Below, one piece after another: positions 8,265-18,754 of a DNA stretch of 64,000 nucleotides. Origin of the DNA: Neohoeflea coraliihabitans (GTDB lineage: Bacteria > Pseudomonadota > Alphaproteobacteria > Rhizobiales > Rhizobiaceae); contig NZ_JAHWQX010000003.1 of the NCBI RefSeq assembly GCF_019334345.1, forward strand, positions 434,001 through 498,000, in the 5' to 3' direction. The notes under the pieces are model-generated. The model saw nothing but the letters and a program-made list of their open reading frames with translations. It had not been told where the DNA came from and ran no database searches. Position 1 is the stretch's first letter; every line of letters starts with the position of its first letter. The position numbers and the translations under genes were made by a program.

Positions 8265-9722
8265 ATGCTTGACGTGCCTGCACGAATGACGACTGAAGCG
8301 CCGCCGCTTGCCGATGAGCCGGCCGTGCGCAAACCCAACCTTTTGAGTGTCGACGATGCCAAGGCGATGAGCCTTGCGACGATGACCGATCTGTTCAAGA
8401 GCCATATCAACCCGGGCCAGCTGCACTTCATGAAACTTCTCGGTTTTCACAAGGTGAAGATCGAGACCGCTTCGGGCATGTATTACACCGACCAGAACGG
8501 ACGCAGGATCCTCGATTTCTTCGGTGGATTCGGGTCACTGGCGGTTGGACACAATCATCCGCGGGTGATCGCGGCGCGCAAGGCCTTCCAGGATGAAGAG
8601 CGGCACGAGATCGCCATCGCCTTCATGAGCCAGTATGCGGCGGCGCTGGCGAAAAACCTCGCGGAAATCGCGCCGGGCGATCTCGACATGGTGTTTCTCG
8701 GCTCTTCCGGCTCGGAGGCGATGGAAGCGGCGATCAAGGTTGCCGAACGCGCCGCCGGAGCGAAGCGGCCGAAAATCGTTTACGCGGAAAATTCCTTCCA
8801 CGGGAAAACCAAGGGCGTGCTGTCGGTGACCGACTCGCCGCTGTATCGCGGTGAGTTCCGGCTGACCGAGAATGGCATCAAGGTGCCGTTCGGTGACATC
8901 GAGGCGATCCGCAATGCGTTCGAATCCGATCCGGAAATTGGCGTCATCGTCCTGGAGACGATCCAGGGCGGCGGCGGCATCATCGAGGCGCCGGCGACGT
9001 TCTGGCAGCAGTTGCGGGCGCTGTGCGACAAGCACGATGTGTTGTGGATCGCCGACGAAGTGCAATGCGGCATGGGCCGGTCCGGACGCTTCTTTGCCTT
9101 CGAATTTGCCGGCGTCGTTCCGGACGTGACGGCGCTCGCCAAGTCACTGGGCGGCGGAAAGACGGCGATGGCGGCAATGATCGCGCGCCGCGAGGTCTAC
9201 ATGAAGGCCTATGGCACGCCGAAGACGGCGATGATCCACGCCCAGGCCACCTTTGGCGGCATCGGCGAAGCCTGCGTGACCGCGATCGAGGGTCTCAACG
9301 TCATGTATGACGAAGACCTGATGGGCAACGCCGAGCGGGTGGGGGACTATCTGATCAGCGAGTTGAAGCGCCTTCAGGCAAAATATCCGCAGATCATCAA
9401 GGATGTGCGCGGGCGCGGCTTCATGGTCGGACTGGAATTCCAGGATTTCAGCCAGACCCTGCCGGCGCTATTGCGTCCGATGGTGGGCATGCTCGATGAC
9501 AAGCTGAAGGGCTCGCTGTCGGGCTTTGTCGGCGCCGAACTGTTGCGCGATCATGACGTGCTGGTCGCCTTTACCGAATATAACCGCAATGTCATTCGGC
9601 TCGAACCGCCGCTGACCTGCGAGACAGCGCATGTCGATGCGTTCATTTCAGCACTCGACCAGGTGCTGGCGCGCGGCGTGGCGCGCATCGTGCGCGATTT
9701 CATCGGTGCACAAGTCGGCTGA
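8265..9722 (+). CDS. class-III (ornithine/acetylornithine type) PLP aminotransferase
   Basis: The 485-residue PLP enzyme of fold type I, class III, shows 'FFGGFGSLAVGHNHP' near 85-100, 'GSSGSEAMEAAIK' (phosphate binding), 'ADEVQCGMGRSG' (PLP-ring Asp) and the Schiff-base Lys in 'ALAKSLGGGK'. It closes the pentose-lipid block, so it may aminate a sugar or carrier-linked intermediate; class-III enzymes also act on omega-amino acids, and hopanoid aminotransferases belong to this class. The ATG behind AAAGGGA was chosen; two upstream in-frame ATGs, one overlapping the previous stop codon, would add 8 or 20 residues. A bidirectional terminator follows about 55 bases after the stop. Confidence 0.75.
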   Translation: MLDVPARMTTEAPPLADEPAVRKPNLLSVDDAKAMSLATMTDLFKSHINPGQLHFMKLLGFHKVKIETASGMYYTDQNGRRILDFFGGFGSLAVGHNHPRVIAARKAFQDEERHEIAIAFMSQYAAALAKNLAEIAPGDLDMVFLGSSGSEAMEAAIKVAERAAGAKRPKIVYAENSFHGKTKGVLSVTDSPLYRGEFRLTENGIKVPFGDIEAIRNAFESDPEIGVIVLETIQGGGGIIEAPATFWQQLRALCDKHDVLWIADEVQCGMGRSGRFFAFEFAGVVPDVTALAKSLGGGKTAMAAMIARREVYMKAYGTPKTAMIHAQATFGGIGEACVTAIEGLNVMYDEDLMGNAERVGDYLISELKRLQAKYPQIIKDVRGRGFMVGLEFQDFSQTLPALLRPMVGMLDDKLKGSLSGFVGAELLRDHDVLVAFTEYNRNVIRLEPPLTCETAHVDAFISALDQVLARGVARIVRDFIGAQVG

Positions 9723-9776
9723 GAGGCGCGCAGGTGGGCTGAGGCGCTTCACTTCAGACCGCATGGCCAAAGAAAA

Positions 9777-9808
9777 AACCCCGACGCCTGGCGCCGGGGT
9801 TCTTTTTT
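9777..9808. terminator. bidirectional intrinsic terminator between aminotransferase gene and glnA
   Basis: A GC-rich stem of about 11 bp (AACCCCGACGC pairing with GCGCCGGGGTT, one mismatch) with a CTG loop. It is followed by six T on the plus strand and preceded by six A, so it can stop transcripts from both converging genes. Confidence 0.85.
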
Positions 9809-9829
9809 GTCGGTTGTCGCTGCCGGGCG

Positions 9830-11239
9830 TCAGACCGAGTAGTACATGTCGAACTCGACGGGATGCGGCGTCATTTCGTAACGCAGCACTTCTTCCATCT
9901 TCAATTCGATGAAGGCATCGATCTGATCGTCGTCGAACACGCCGCCGGCGGTCAGGAACTTGCGGTCCTTGTCGAGGGCCTCGAGCGCCTCACGCAGCGA
10001 GCTGGCCACGGTCGGGATGCGCTTGAGTTCCTTGGCCGGCAGGTCGTACAGATCCTTGTCCATGGCCTTGCCCGGGTTGATCTTGTTCTTGATGCCGTCA
10101 AGGCCGGCCATCAGGAGGGCGGCAAAGGCGAGATAGGGGTTGGCGGTCGGGTCCGGGAAACGGACTTCAACGCGCTTGGCCTTCGGCGACGAGCCGATCG
10201 GGATACGGCAGGAGGCCGAGCGGTTGCGAGCCGAATAGGCGAGAAGCACGGGCGCCTCATAGCCCGGGACCAGACGCTTGTAGGAGTTGGTCGACGGGTT
10301 GGTGAAGGCATTGATCGCCCGGGCATGCTTGATGATGCCGCCGATGTAATGCAGGCAGCTTTCCGACAGGCCGGCATATTCGTCACCGGCGAAAGTCGGC
10401 TTGCCGCCCTTCCAGATCGACTGGTGCACGTGCATGCCCGAACCGTTGTCGCCGAAGATCGGCTTGGGCATGAAGGTGGCCGTCTTGCCATAGGCATTGG
10501 CGACCTGGTGCACGACGTATTTGTAGATCTGCACCTTGTCGGCATTGTGCGTCAGCGTGTCGAACTTGACGCCAAGTTCGTGCTGGGCGGCCGCCACTTC
10601 GTGGTGGTGCTTTTCGACGGTGACGCCCATCTCGGCCATCACGGTCATCATTTCCGAACGCATGTCCTGGCAGCTGTCGATCGGCGGCACCGGGAAGTAA
10701 CCGCCCTTGACGCGCGGACGGTGGCCAAGGTTGCCGGTCTCGTAATCGGCGTCGTCGTTCGACGGCAGTTCCGAGGAATCGAGCTTGAAGCCGGTGTTGT
10801 AGGGGTCGGCCTTGTACTTGACGTCGTCGAAGACGAAGAATTCCGGCTCGGGGCCGAAATAGGCGGTGTCGCCGACGCCGGCGGCCTGCAGATAGGCTTC
10901 GGCCTTCTTGGCGGTGGTGCGCGGGTCACGATTGTAGGCTTCGCCGGAGACCGGGTCGAGAATGTCGCAGACGATCGCCATCGTCGACTGGGCAAAGAAC
11001 GGGTCCATATGCGCGGTGGTCGTGTCGGGCATCAGGACCATGTCGGATTCATTGATGGCCTTCCAGCCACCGATCGATGAGCCGTCGAACATCACGCCAT
11101 CGGCGAACATGTCCTCATCGACGGCGGAAACATCCATTGTCACGTGCTGCAGCTTGCCGCGCGGGTCGGTGAAGCGCAAATCGACGAATTTGACGTCGTT
11201 TTCCTGGATTTGTTTCAAGATTTCGTTGGCAGTCGACAT
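9830..11239 (-). CDS. glnA: type I glutamine synthetase
   Basis: Makes glutamine from glutamate, ammonia and ATP. The length of 469 residues is exactly the usual GSI-beta length. It shows '[10 protein letters not shown]' near residue 49, the 'EPEFFVFD' metal-binding region, '[12 protein letters not shown]', the '[13 protein letters not shown]' loop and, near residue 397, the adenylylation Tyr in 'DLYDLPAKE', so activity should be controlled by GlnE. The open frame extends upstream, but family alignment and a purine-rich ribosome site fix the start at 'MSTANEI'. glnB lies 64 bases upstream in the same direction, the classic glnBA operon. Confidence 0.97.
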   Translation of the reverse strand: MSTANEILKQIQENDVKFVDLRFTDPRGKLQHVTMDVSAVDEDMFADGVMFDGSSIGGWKAINESDMVLMPDTTTAHMDPFFAQSTMAIVCDILDPVSGEAYNRDPRTTAKKAEAYLQAAGVGDTAYFGPEPEFFVFDDVKYKADPYNTGFKLDSSELPSNDDADYETGNLGHRPRVKGGYFPVPPIDSCQDMRSEMMTVMAEMGVTVEKHHHEVAAAQHELGVKFDTLTHNADKVQIYKYVVHQVANAYGKTATFMPKPIFGDNGSGMHVHQSIWKGGKPTFAGDEYAGLSESCLHYIGGIIKHARAINAFTNPSTNSYKRLVPGYEAPVLLAYSARNRSASCRIPIGSSPKAKRVEVRFPDPTANPYLAFAALLMAGLDGIKNKINPGKAMDKDLYDLPAKELKRIPTVASSLREALEALDKDRKFLTAGGVFDDDQIDAFIELKMEEVLRYEMTPHPVEFDMYYSV

Positions 11240-11303
11240 TGGCAGTTTTCCTGTTTGACAAAATTGAAGTGCCGCCATCGGCGGCGGGTTGATGGGGCGG
11301 TGG

Positions 11304-11750
<447 letters not shown>

Positions 11751-12092
11751 CTACAGAAACGGCGAAAAACCTGCTGCCGCGGCAGGGGCATGCCGGTTTT
11801 CGGGACGATTAAGCGGCAAAACGCCGGGCAAGGGATGCCGAAGGGGTGCCGGTCCATTGGCTGATGACGCCGGCAAAAAAGGGTGGTCCCGGCGGCGCGG
11901 GGGCCGGCCGGGGCGAATACAGGTGCTGCAGAAGCGTGGGCCGACACAAGAATAGGCAATTTGCCTAATATCTGTGCAGATCGCGTGGCCGGCGCGGTGT
12001 TGCAACGGTCTGGACGATGCGCATTCTCGCAGGAGCTCCCTTTGCAGAGGGTCCGGCTTGACCGGCCGGCAGGGCCGTGGCACGCCGGTGGA

Positions 12093-13580
12093 ATGGCCGT
12101 CAATCACACCGATCTGTTCCCGCCGAGCGCCATGCAGGCGATTGACGCCGCGGCGATTGCCAATGGTCTGTGCGGGCGCGGCCTGATGGAACGGGCCGGC
12201 GCGGCGGTGGCGGCTGCGGCCTTGCGGCACTGGCCGGAGATGAAACGGGCACTGGTGCTGTGCGGTCCCGGCAATAATGGCGGCGATGGCCATGTGGCGG
12301 CCCGGCACCTCTCGGCCGCCGGGGTCAAGGTGGAGCGCTTCGGGCTGGCGGCGAAAGCCGGCAGCGACGCGGCCTGGGCGCTGGGGCGCTTTCCCGGCGC
12401 AGTGGCGGATCTTGCCCTGTGCCGGCCGGAGGCCGGCGATCTGGTGATCGACGCCTTGTTCGGCGCCGGTCTCGACCGCGCGCTCGAGGGGGATGTGGCG
12501 GTCCTGATCGAACGGGTGAATGCGGCGGCGGTGCCGGTGCTGGCGGTCGATCTTCCGTCCGGGGTGTCGGGCCGCACCGGCCGTCCGACCGGCCCCTGTT
12601 TCACGGCTGAGCGGACGGTAACCTTCGCGGCGCAGAAACCAGGACACGTCCTGTTGCCCGGACGCGCGCTATGCGGAGCGGTCGAGGTGGCGGATATCGG
12701 TTTTCCGGCCCGCATGCTGACCGCCCCTGCACCGGTGTCGATCAATCACCCGGCTCTGTATTTGCCGCATCTGCGGGGGCCGGATGCGGCTGCGCACAAA
12801 TATTCGCGCGGTCACCTGGTGGTGTTTTCCGGTCCGCTGATCTCCGGCGGCGCGGCGCGCATGGCGGCAGAGGCCGGCCTGAAAGCCGGTGCGGGGCTCG
12901 TCAGCCTGGCCACGCCGCCGGCCGCCGTAATGGCGCAGGCGGCGCATGTAACCGCCGTGATGCAGCGCTCGATCGATGGTCTGGAGACGCTTGAAGGATG
13001 GCTCGACGACCGGCGCCTTGCCGCCTTCATCCTCGGACCGGGATTCGGGGCCGATGCGACAAGCGCGGCCCGGGCGCGTGCCTATGCCGCCGCTGTCGCT
13101 TCGGCAGGACGCCGGCTGGTGCTGGATGCGGACGGGTTGAGCGCCTTTACCGGGCACGGGGAGACGCTGCACGCTATCGGGGCCGCCATTCCTCTGGTTC
13201 TGACGCCGCATGAGGGCGAGTTCCGGCGGCTGTTCGCGCCGCTGGCGGAGGATAAGACCCTTTCGAAGATCGAGCGGGCGCAGGCTGCAGCCGCACGGGG
13301 CGCCGCGATCGTCGTCTACAAGGGGGCCGATACGGTGATCGCGGCGCCGGATGGGCGGGCGGCGGTGAATGTCGATGCGCCGGCGTGGCTGGCGACCGCC
13401 GGGTCGGGCGATGTGCTCGCCGGCCTGATCGGCGCGCTGCTTGTGCAGGGCATGCCGGCATTCGAGGCCGCCTGTGCCGGGGTGGCCATGCATGCGGCTG
13501 CGGCGCGGCGGCACGGGCCGGGATTGACGGCGGAGGATCTGATTGCCGCCGTCCGGCCGTTGCCCCTGACGGCGGCCTGA
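12093..13580 (+). CDS. nnrD: bifunctional NAD(P)H-hydrate epimerase / ADP-dependent NAD(P)H-hydrate dehydratase
   Basis: Repairs hydrated NAD(P)H. In the 495-residue fusion, the N-terminal YjeF/NnrE domain (about 1-210) epimerises S and R hydrates and carries 'GPGNNGGDGHVAARHL'. The C-terminal ribokinase-like domain (about 225-495) is the ADP-dependent dehydratase, with 'GPGFGADA', 'TPHEGEF' and the catalytic 'GSGDVLAG'. An open frame continues 70 codons upstream but encodes no conserved sequence; the start 'MAVNHTDLF' fits the family. It is divergent from glnBA, and linkage to glnB is common in alphaproteobacteria. Codon use and GC match the neighbours. Confidence 0.93.
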   Translation: MAVNHTDLFPPSAMQAIDAAAIANGLCGRGLMERAGAAVAAAALRHWPEMKRALVLCGPGNNGGDGHVAARHLSAAGVKVERFGLAAKAGSDAAWALGRFPGAVADLALCRPEAGDLVIDALFGAGLDRALEGDVAVLIERVNAAAVPVLAVDLPSGVSGRTGRPTGPCFTAERTVTFAAQKPGHVLLPGRALCGAVEVADIGFPARMLTAPAPVSINHPALYLPHLRGPDAAAHKYSRGHLVVFSGPLISGGAARMAAEAGLKAGAGLVSLATPPAAVMAQAAHVTAVMQRSIDGLETLEGWLDDRRLAAFILGPGFGADATSAARARAYAAAVASAGRRLVLDADGLSAFTGHGETLHAIGAAIPLVLTPHEGEFRRLFAPLAEDKTLSKIERAQAAAARGAAIVVYKGADTVIAAPDGRAAVNVDAPAWLATAGSGDVLAGLIGALLVQGMPAFEAACAGVAMHAAAARRHGPGLTAEDLIAAVRPLPLTAA

Positions 13581-13601
13581 AGCAGGCCGAAGTCCGGCTT
13601 T

Positions 13602-14426
13602 CTATTCGTCCTCAGACGCGAGCGCGTGAACGTTCTCCTGCAGCGCCATGGCGCCTTGTGGCGCACGCACCTTGCCCTCATGGATGATGTAGAGAAAGAC
13701 ATCGCGCGGCGTCTTTGGCGGTTTTTGCTCAGGGGCGGCGCGCGGCAGATCATCCGGCTCTCCTCCGGCGGCCCAGGCGGCGGTGCGGGCGGCCCAGGCC
13801 CGAAGATCCGGTTTTGAATAAGCGGTCGGGACGCTGTCCTCGCCCTTCTGCAGGCGGGCATAGACGAAATCGGCGGTCACGTCGGCGATTTCCGGATAGT
13901 CGTGATGGTGTGCGTAGCAGATGGCGGCATTGTGCCGGCGTGCCAGGGCGACGAAATCCGGGTCGATGAAGGAGGGGTGCCGAACCTCGAGGACGTGGCG
14001 CAGGGTCAAACCCTGATGGGTGTCCGGCAACAGGTGAAGAAAGCCCTCGAAATCCTCGGGGTCGAATTTCTTGCTGTTGGCGAACTGCCAGACGAGCGGA
14101 CCGAGCTTGCTGCCCAGTTCCTCGATGCCTTGTGCGAAGAATTTGTCCAGCGACGGACCAGCCTCGGCCAGAACCTTGCGGTTGGTGACAAAGCGGTTGC
14201 CCTTTATTGCGAAGATGAAATCCTCGGGCGTCTCGGCGGCCCAACGGGCGAAGGTTTCCGGCTTCTGGCCGCGGTAATAGGTGGCATTGACCTCGATGGT
14301 CGCCAGTTTGCCGGCGGCATATTCAAGCTGGCGCTTCTTCGGCAGGTCGTCGGGATAGAATGTGCCTTCCCATGGCTCGAAGTTCCAGCCGCCAATACCG
14401 CTGCGTATTCTGCCCCCGCCGTGCAT
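13602..14426 (-). CDS. DUF72 (YecE-like) family protein
   Basis: The 274-residue protein has the DUF72 pattern: N-terminal 'SGIGGWNFEPWEGTFYP', 'YAAGKLATIEVNATYY' and a TIM-barrel-like core with 'FIFAIKGNRFVTN', 'LVWQFANS' and 'LEVRHPSF'. DUF72 proteins are soluble and of unknown biochemical function, sometimes linked to nucleic acid or Fe-S metabolism by neighbourhood. It is convergent with nnrD with only 21 bases between stops, and divergent from the MscS gene. Confidence 0.85.
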   Translation of the reverse strand: MHGGGRIRSGIGGWNFEPWEGTFYPDDLPKKRQLEYAAGKLATIEVNATYYRGQKPETFARWAAETPEDFIFAIKGNRFVTNRKVLAEAGPSLDKFFAQGIEELGSKLGPLVWQFANSKKFDPEDFEGFLHLLPDTHQGLTLRHVLEVRHPSFIDPDFVALARRHNAAICYAHHHDYPEIADVTADFVYARLQKGEDSVPTAYSKPDLRAWAARTAAWAAGGEPDDLPRAAPEQKPPKTPRDVFLYIIHEGKVRAPQGAMALQENVHALASEDE

Positions 14427-14542
14427 CGACCATCCTCCCGCCGCAGATCCAAGTGTTGGATAATCGTTTCGGCGGCGCTAGCTTGCAAGTCAAGCCGAAA
14501 GCCGACCGCCGCCGGCCAACGAGAAAAGAGAGGGAAGCTCGC

Positions 14543-15439
14543 TTGACCGAAGATCTCAATCCGCTGCAGATCGTCATGGCGCAGGTCAATGCGATCGCGC
14601 GCGGCACCATCGCATTGCTGCCACAACTGGCCGTGGCGATCGTCGTCCTGGTGGTGACGGCGCTGTTCGTGGCGCTGGCGTCGCGGCTGGCGGCGCGGAT
14701 GCTGGCGCGCACCCGCCTGCGGCCGAGCCTGCAAAGCCTGTTCGTCACCCTGATCAGCATCGGGCTTTGGGCGCTGGGCATTTCGATTGCGCTGGTGATC
14801 GTCTTTCCGACGCTGACGCCGGCCGGCATCCTGGCCGGTCTCGGGCTCGGGTCGGTGGCGATCGGTTTCGCCTTCAAGGATATCTTCGAGAATTTCCTCG
14901 CCGGGATCATCATCCTGTTCCGCAAGGAAATGCGGATCGGCGACTTCATCGAATGCGAGGGTCTGGAGGGCAAGGTCGAGGCGATCGCCATTCGTGAAAG
15001 CCATATCCGCCAGACCGACGGGCAACTGGTCATCGTGCCGAATTCGGTGTTGTTCAAGAATCCCCTGACAATCCGCACGGATCTCGATCAGCGGCGCACC
15101 ACGGTGATCTGCGGGGTGGCCTATGACGAGGATGTCGATCAGGCGCGTGAGGTCATCACCAAGGCGGTCAAAAGCTGCGACACGGTCATCAGCGACGCTC
15201 GCCCGGTGCAGGTCTTCGCACAGGAATTCGCCGATTCCTCGATCAATTTCGAGGTGACCTGGTGGACCGGCTCGAAACCCGTCGATCTGCGCCGCTCCCG
15301 CGACCAGGTGGTGGCGGCGGTCAAACGGGCGCTTGACGAGGCCGGCATCGAGATCCCGTTCCCGTACCGGACCCTGACCTTCAAGGAACCGCTGGCGCTC
15401 AACCGGGCCGGTGCGTCCGATACGGCGGACGACAGCTAG
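14543..15439 (+). CDS. small-conductance mechanosensitive ion channel (MscS family)
   Basis: An inner-membrane channel that opens under hypo-osmotic stress. Starting from TTG behind AGAGAGGGA, the product is 298 residues, close to E. coli MscS. Three membrane helices fall in about 25-125; the pore-lining third helix is 'GLGSVAIGFAFKDIFENFLA', with the usual Gly/Ala packing, followed by the beta domain signature 'IGDFIECEGLEGKVEAI' and 'IVPNSVLFKNP'. The frame is open further upstream, but that part overlaps the divergent DUF72 promoter and has no conserved sequence. It is convergent with uvrA. Confidence 0.9.
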   Translation: MTEDLNPLQIVMAQVNAIARGTIALLPQLAVAIVVLVVTALFVALASRLAARMLARTRLRPSLQSLFVTLISIGLWALGISIALVIVFPTLTPAGILAGLGLGSVAIGFAFKDIFENFLAGIIILFRKEMRIGDFIECEGLEGKVEAIAIRESHIRQTDGQLVIVPNSVLFKNPLTIRTDLDQRRTTVICGVAYDEDVDQAREVITKAVKSCDTVISDARPVQVFAQEFADSSINFEVTWWTGSKPVDLRRSRDQVVAAVKRALDEAGIEIPFPYRTLTFKEPLALNRAGASDTADDS

Positions 15440-15440
15440 G

Positions 15441-18362
15441 TTATTCCGCCGCCTCGACGCGCTTGCTGCCCGGGCGGCGCTCAAGCAGGTCCTTGAGGAA
15501 GCGGCCGGTGTAGGATCGCTTGACCTTGACGACGTCCTCAGGGGTGCCCTCGGCGACAATCTCGCCGCCGCCATCGCCGCCCTCGGGGCCGAGATCGACC
15601 ACCCAGTCGGCGGTCTTGATCACCTCGAGGTTGTGCTCGATGACAACGACGGAATTGCCCTGGTCAACGAGTTCGTGCAGCACTTCGAGCAGTTTCGCGA
15701 CATCATGGAAATGCAGGCCGGTGGTCGGCTCGTCGAGAATGTAAAGCGTGCGGCCGGTGGAGCGTTTCGACAGTTCCTTGGCCAGCTTGACGCGCTGCGC
15801 CTCGCCACCCGAGAGCGTCGTTGCCTGCTGACCGACCTTGATGTAGCCGAGGCCGACGCGATTGAGCGTCTTGAGCTTGTCGCGCACGGCCGGGACGGCG
15901 GCGAAGAATTCGACGCCTTCCTCGACGGTCATGTCGAGCACGTCGGCGATCGACTTGCCCTTGAAGGTGACGTCGAGCGTCTCGCGATTGTAGCGCTTGC
16001 CATGGCAGACATCGCAGGTGACATAGACATCCGGCAGGAAATGCATCTCGATCTTGATGACGCCGTCGCCCTGGCAGGCCTCGCAGCGCCCACCCTTGAC
16101 GTTGAAGGAAAAGCGTCCGGGCTGATAGCCGCGGGCCTTGGCTTCCGGCAGGCCGGCAAACCAGTCACGGATCGGGGTGAAGGCGCCCGTATAGGTGGCC
16201 GGGTTGGAGCGCGGCGTGCGACCGATCGGCGACTGATCGATGTCGATCACCTTGTCGATATGCTCAAAACCCTCGATGCTGTCGTGTTCGGCGGGATTTT
16301 CGCGGGCCCCCATGATGCGGCGCGCCGCCGTCTTGTACAGCGTCTCGATGAGAAAGGTCGACTTGCCGCCGCCCGAGACGCCGGTGACGGCCGTGAACAC
16401 GCCGAGCGGGATGCTGGCGGTGACGTTCTTGAGATTGTTGCCGCGGGCCCCGACGACCTTCAGCGCCTTCTTTTTCTTTGGCTTGCGGCGTTCGGTTGGA
16501 ATGGCCACTTCCAGTGCGCCGGAGAGATACTGGCCGGTCAGGGATTTCGGATGCGCCAGGATGTCGCCCGGCCGCCCCTCGGCAATGATCTCGCCGCCAT
16601 GCACGCCGGCCGCCGGTCCGATGTCGACGACATGGTCGGCCGACAGCACGGCGTCCTCGTCATGCTCGACGACAATCACGGTGTTGCCGATGTCGCGCAG
16701 ATGCTTGAGGGTTTCGAGAAGGCGGGCATTGTCGCGCTGGTGCAGGCCGATTGACGGTTCATCGAGCACATAGAGCACGCCGGTCAGTCCGGAGCCGATC
16801 TGCGAAGCGAGGCGAATGCGTTGGCTTTCGCCGCCCGACAGGGAGCCGGAATTGCGGCTCAGGGTCAGATATTCGAGCCCGACATCGTTGAGAAAGCGCA
16901 ACCGCTCGCGGATTTCCTTGAGAATACGGGTGGCGATCTCGTTCTGCTTGGCGTTGAGGCGCTCGGGCAGGTCGGCAAACCAGTCATTGGCCTTGCGGAT
17001 CGACATTTCGGTGACCTGACCGATGTGACAATTGTCGATCTTGACCGCCAGCGCCTCGGGTTTCAGGCGATAGCCGAGACAGGCCGGGCAGGGGGCTGCC
17101 GACATGTAGCGCTCGATCTCCTCCCGCGCCCAGGCGCTGTCGGTTTCCTTCCAGCGGCGCTCGAGATTGGGGATCACACCTTCAAAGGTCTTCGAGGTCT
17201 TGTAGGAGCGCAGGCCGTCGTCGTAGCGGAATTCGATCTTGTTGCTGGTGCCGTACAGGATGGCATTCTGAGCTGCCTCGGGCAGATCCGACCAGCGGTC
17301 GCCGAGCTTGAAGGAGAAATGCCGGGCGAGGGCTTCGAGCGTCTGGGTGTAATAGGGCGAGGAGGAGCGAGACCAGGGCGCGACGGCACCGGCGCGCAGC
17401 ACCGTATCGCGATTGGGAATGACCAGCGCTTCGTCGATCTTGTTCTGGCTGCCGAGACCGTCACAGGACGGGCAGGCGCCATGTGGGTTGTTGAAGGAGA
17501 ACAGGCGCGGCTCGATCTCGGAAATGGTGAAGCCGGAGACCGGGCAGGCGAATTTTTCGGAGAAGACGATGCGCTCATGGGTCTCGTTCTTCGACTTGTT
17601 GGCCGAACCGCCCGCCGTCTCGCTGTCGGGCAGCGGCTTGTCGGCGAATTCGGCGACAGCCAGACCGTCGGCCAGCGACAGACAGGTTTCGAGACTGTCG
17701 GCCAGACGCGCGGCGACATCGTCGCGAACCACCACCCGGTCGACGACGACGTCGATGTCGTGCTTGTACTTCTTGTCGAGCGGCGGCACCTCGGCAATCT
17801 CATAGAAGATGCCGTCGACTTTGACGCGCTGGAACCCCTTTTTCATCAGTTCGGCAAGTTCCTTGCGGTACTCGCCCTTGCGTCCGCGCACCAACGGCGC
17901 CAGCAGGTAAAGTCGGCTGCCTTCCTCGAGCGCCAGGATCCGGTCCACCATCTGGCTAACGGTCTGGCTTTCGATCGGCAGGCCGGTGGCCGGCGAGATC
18001 GGGACCCCGACACGGGCGAACAGCAGACGCAAATAGTCATAGATCTCGGTCACCGTGCCGACAGTCGAGCGCGGGTTGCGGCTGGTGGTCTTCTGTTCAA
18101 TGGAAATCGCCGGGGACAGGCCGTCGATCTGGTCGACGTCCGGCTTCTGCATCATTTCGAGAAACTGCCGCGCATAGGCGGACAGGCTCTCGACGTAGCG
18201 GCGCTGGCCCTCGGCATAGATCGTGTCAAAAGCGAGCGATGACTTGCCCGAACCGGACAGGCCGGTCATGACAATCAGCTTGTCGCGCGGAAGATCGAGA
18301 TCGATATTCTTCAGATTGTGCTCGCGCGCGCCACGAATGGAGATGAATTTCTGTTCGCTCAT
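15441..18362 (-). CDS. uvrA: excinuclease ABC subunit A
   Basis: Damage-recognition ATPase of nucleotide excision repair, forming UvrA2B complexes on DNA. The 973-residue protein has two ABC modules: Walker A 'GLSGSGKSS' near residue 34 and 'GVSGGGKST' in the second half, with signature '[12 protein letters not shown]' and '[12 protein letters not shown]'. Zinc-binding motifs 'CPSCDGLG' and the pair 'CEACQGDG' / 'CDVCHGKRY' are intact. A LexA-type box lies about 196 bases upstream, so SOS induction is likely. It is convergent with the MscS gene; the stops are one base apart. Confidence 0.97.
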   Translation of the reverse strand: MSEQKFISIRGAREHNLKNIDLDLPRDKLIVMTGLSGSGKSSLAFDTIYAEGQRRYVESLSAYARQFLEMMQKPDVDQIDGLSPAISIEQKTTSRNPRSTVGTVTEIYDYLRLLFARVGVPISPATGLPIESQTVSQMVDRILALEEGSRLYLLAPLVRGRKGEYRKELAELMKKGFQRVKVDGIFYEIAEVPPLDKKYKHDIDVVVDRVVVRDDVAARLADSLETCLSLADGLAVAEFADKPLPDSETAGGSANKSKNETHERIVFSEKFACPVSGFTISEIEPRLFSFNNPHGACPSCDGLGSQNKIDEALVIPNRDTVLRAGAVAPWSRSSSPYYTQTLEALARHFSFKLGDRWSDLPEAAQNAILYGTSNKIEFRYDDGLRSYKTSKTFEGVIPNLERRWKETDSAWAREEIERYMSAAPCPACLGYRLKPEALAVKIDNCHIGQVTEMSIRKANDWFADLPERLNAKQNEIATRILKEIRERLRFLNDVGLEYLTLSRNSGSLSGGESQRIRLASQIGSGLTGVLYVLDEPSIGLHQRDNARLLETLKHLRDIGNTVIVVEHDEDAVLSADHVVDIGPAAGVHGGEIIAEGRPGDILAHPKSLTGQYLSGALEVAIPTERRKPKKKKALKVVGARGNNLKNVTASIPLGVFTAVTGVSGGGKSTFLIETLYKTAARRIMGARENPAEHDSIEGFEHIDKVIDIDQSPIGRTPRSNPATYTGAFTPIRDWFAGLPEAKARGYQPGRFSFNVKGGRCEACQGDGVIKIEMHFLPDVYVTCDVCHGKRYNRETLDVTFKGKSIADVLDMTVEEGVEFFAAVPAVRDKLKTLNRVGLGYIKVGQQATTLSGGEAQRVKLAKELSKRSTGRTLYILDEPTTGLHFHDVAKLLEVLHELVDQGNSVVVIEHNLEVIKTADWVVDLGPEGGDGGGEIVAEGTPEDVVKVKRSYTGRFLKDLLERRPGSKRVEAAE

Positions 18363-18557
18363 GCCTTCGACTATCTGCTCAAGCTGATCGGCCCGGACTG
18401 GCCGTCAAGACTGGTGTTTCGGATTTCGCAGGCATCCGCTCTGTGCCGCGCCTCGCCAATATAGGTGCTTTATCAGCAAATTCGAGGGTCTGCCCTGCCA
18501 TTCTTTTGCGGCTTGTCTGCAAGGCCTGAAACCCGGCGGAAGGCCCTCAACTAAAAA

Positions 18558-18572
18558 GAACAAACAAGGAAC
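18558..18572. promoter_or_regulatory. LexA (SOS) box upstream of uvrA
   Basis: GAAC-AAACAAG-GAAC (reverse strand GTTC-N7-GTTC) matches the alphaproteobacterial LexA consensus exactly. It lies in a 392-base gap between divergent uvrA and the PAP2 gene and could control either. Apart from this box I see no gene in the gap. Confidence 0.75.
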
Positions 18573-18754
18573 ACGGAATGTTTCGGCGATTCGGACCCGG
18601 CTGGCAAGGGCTGGCTGGCGAGCAAGGTCGCTTCTCCGCGGCGCCGACGATCACGGCGGCGCAGCGGAACCTATGGCGGTGCGGAGGGTTTTTGCTTGAC
18701 CGAACGAAAACCCGAAGGCACCGGCATGCGGATTGAGACAAGAGAAATGCAGTC

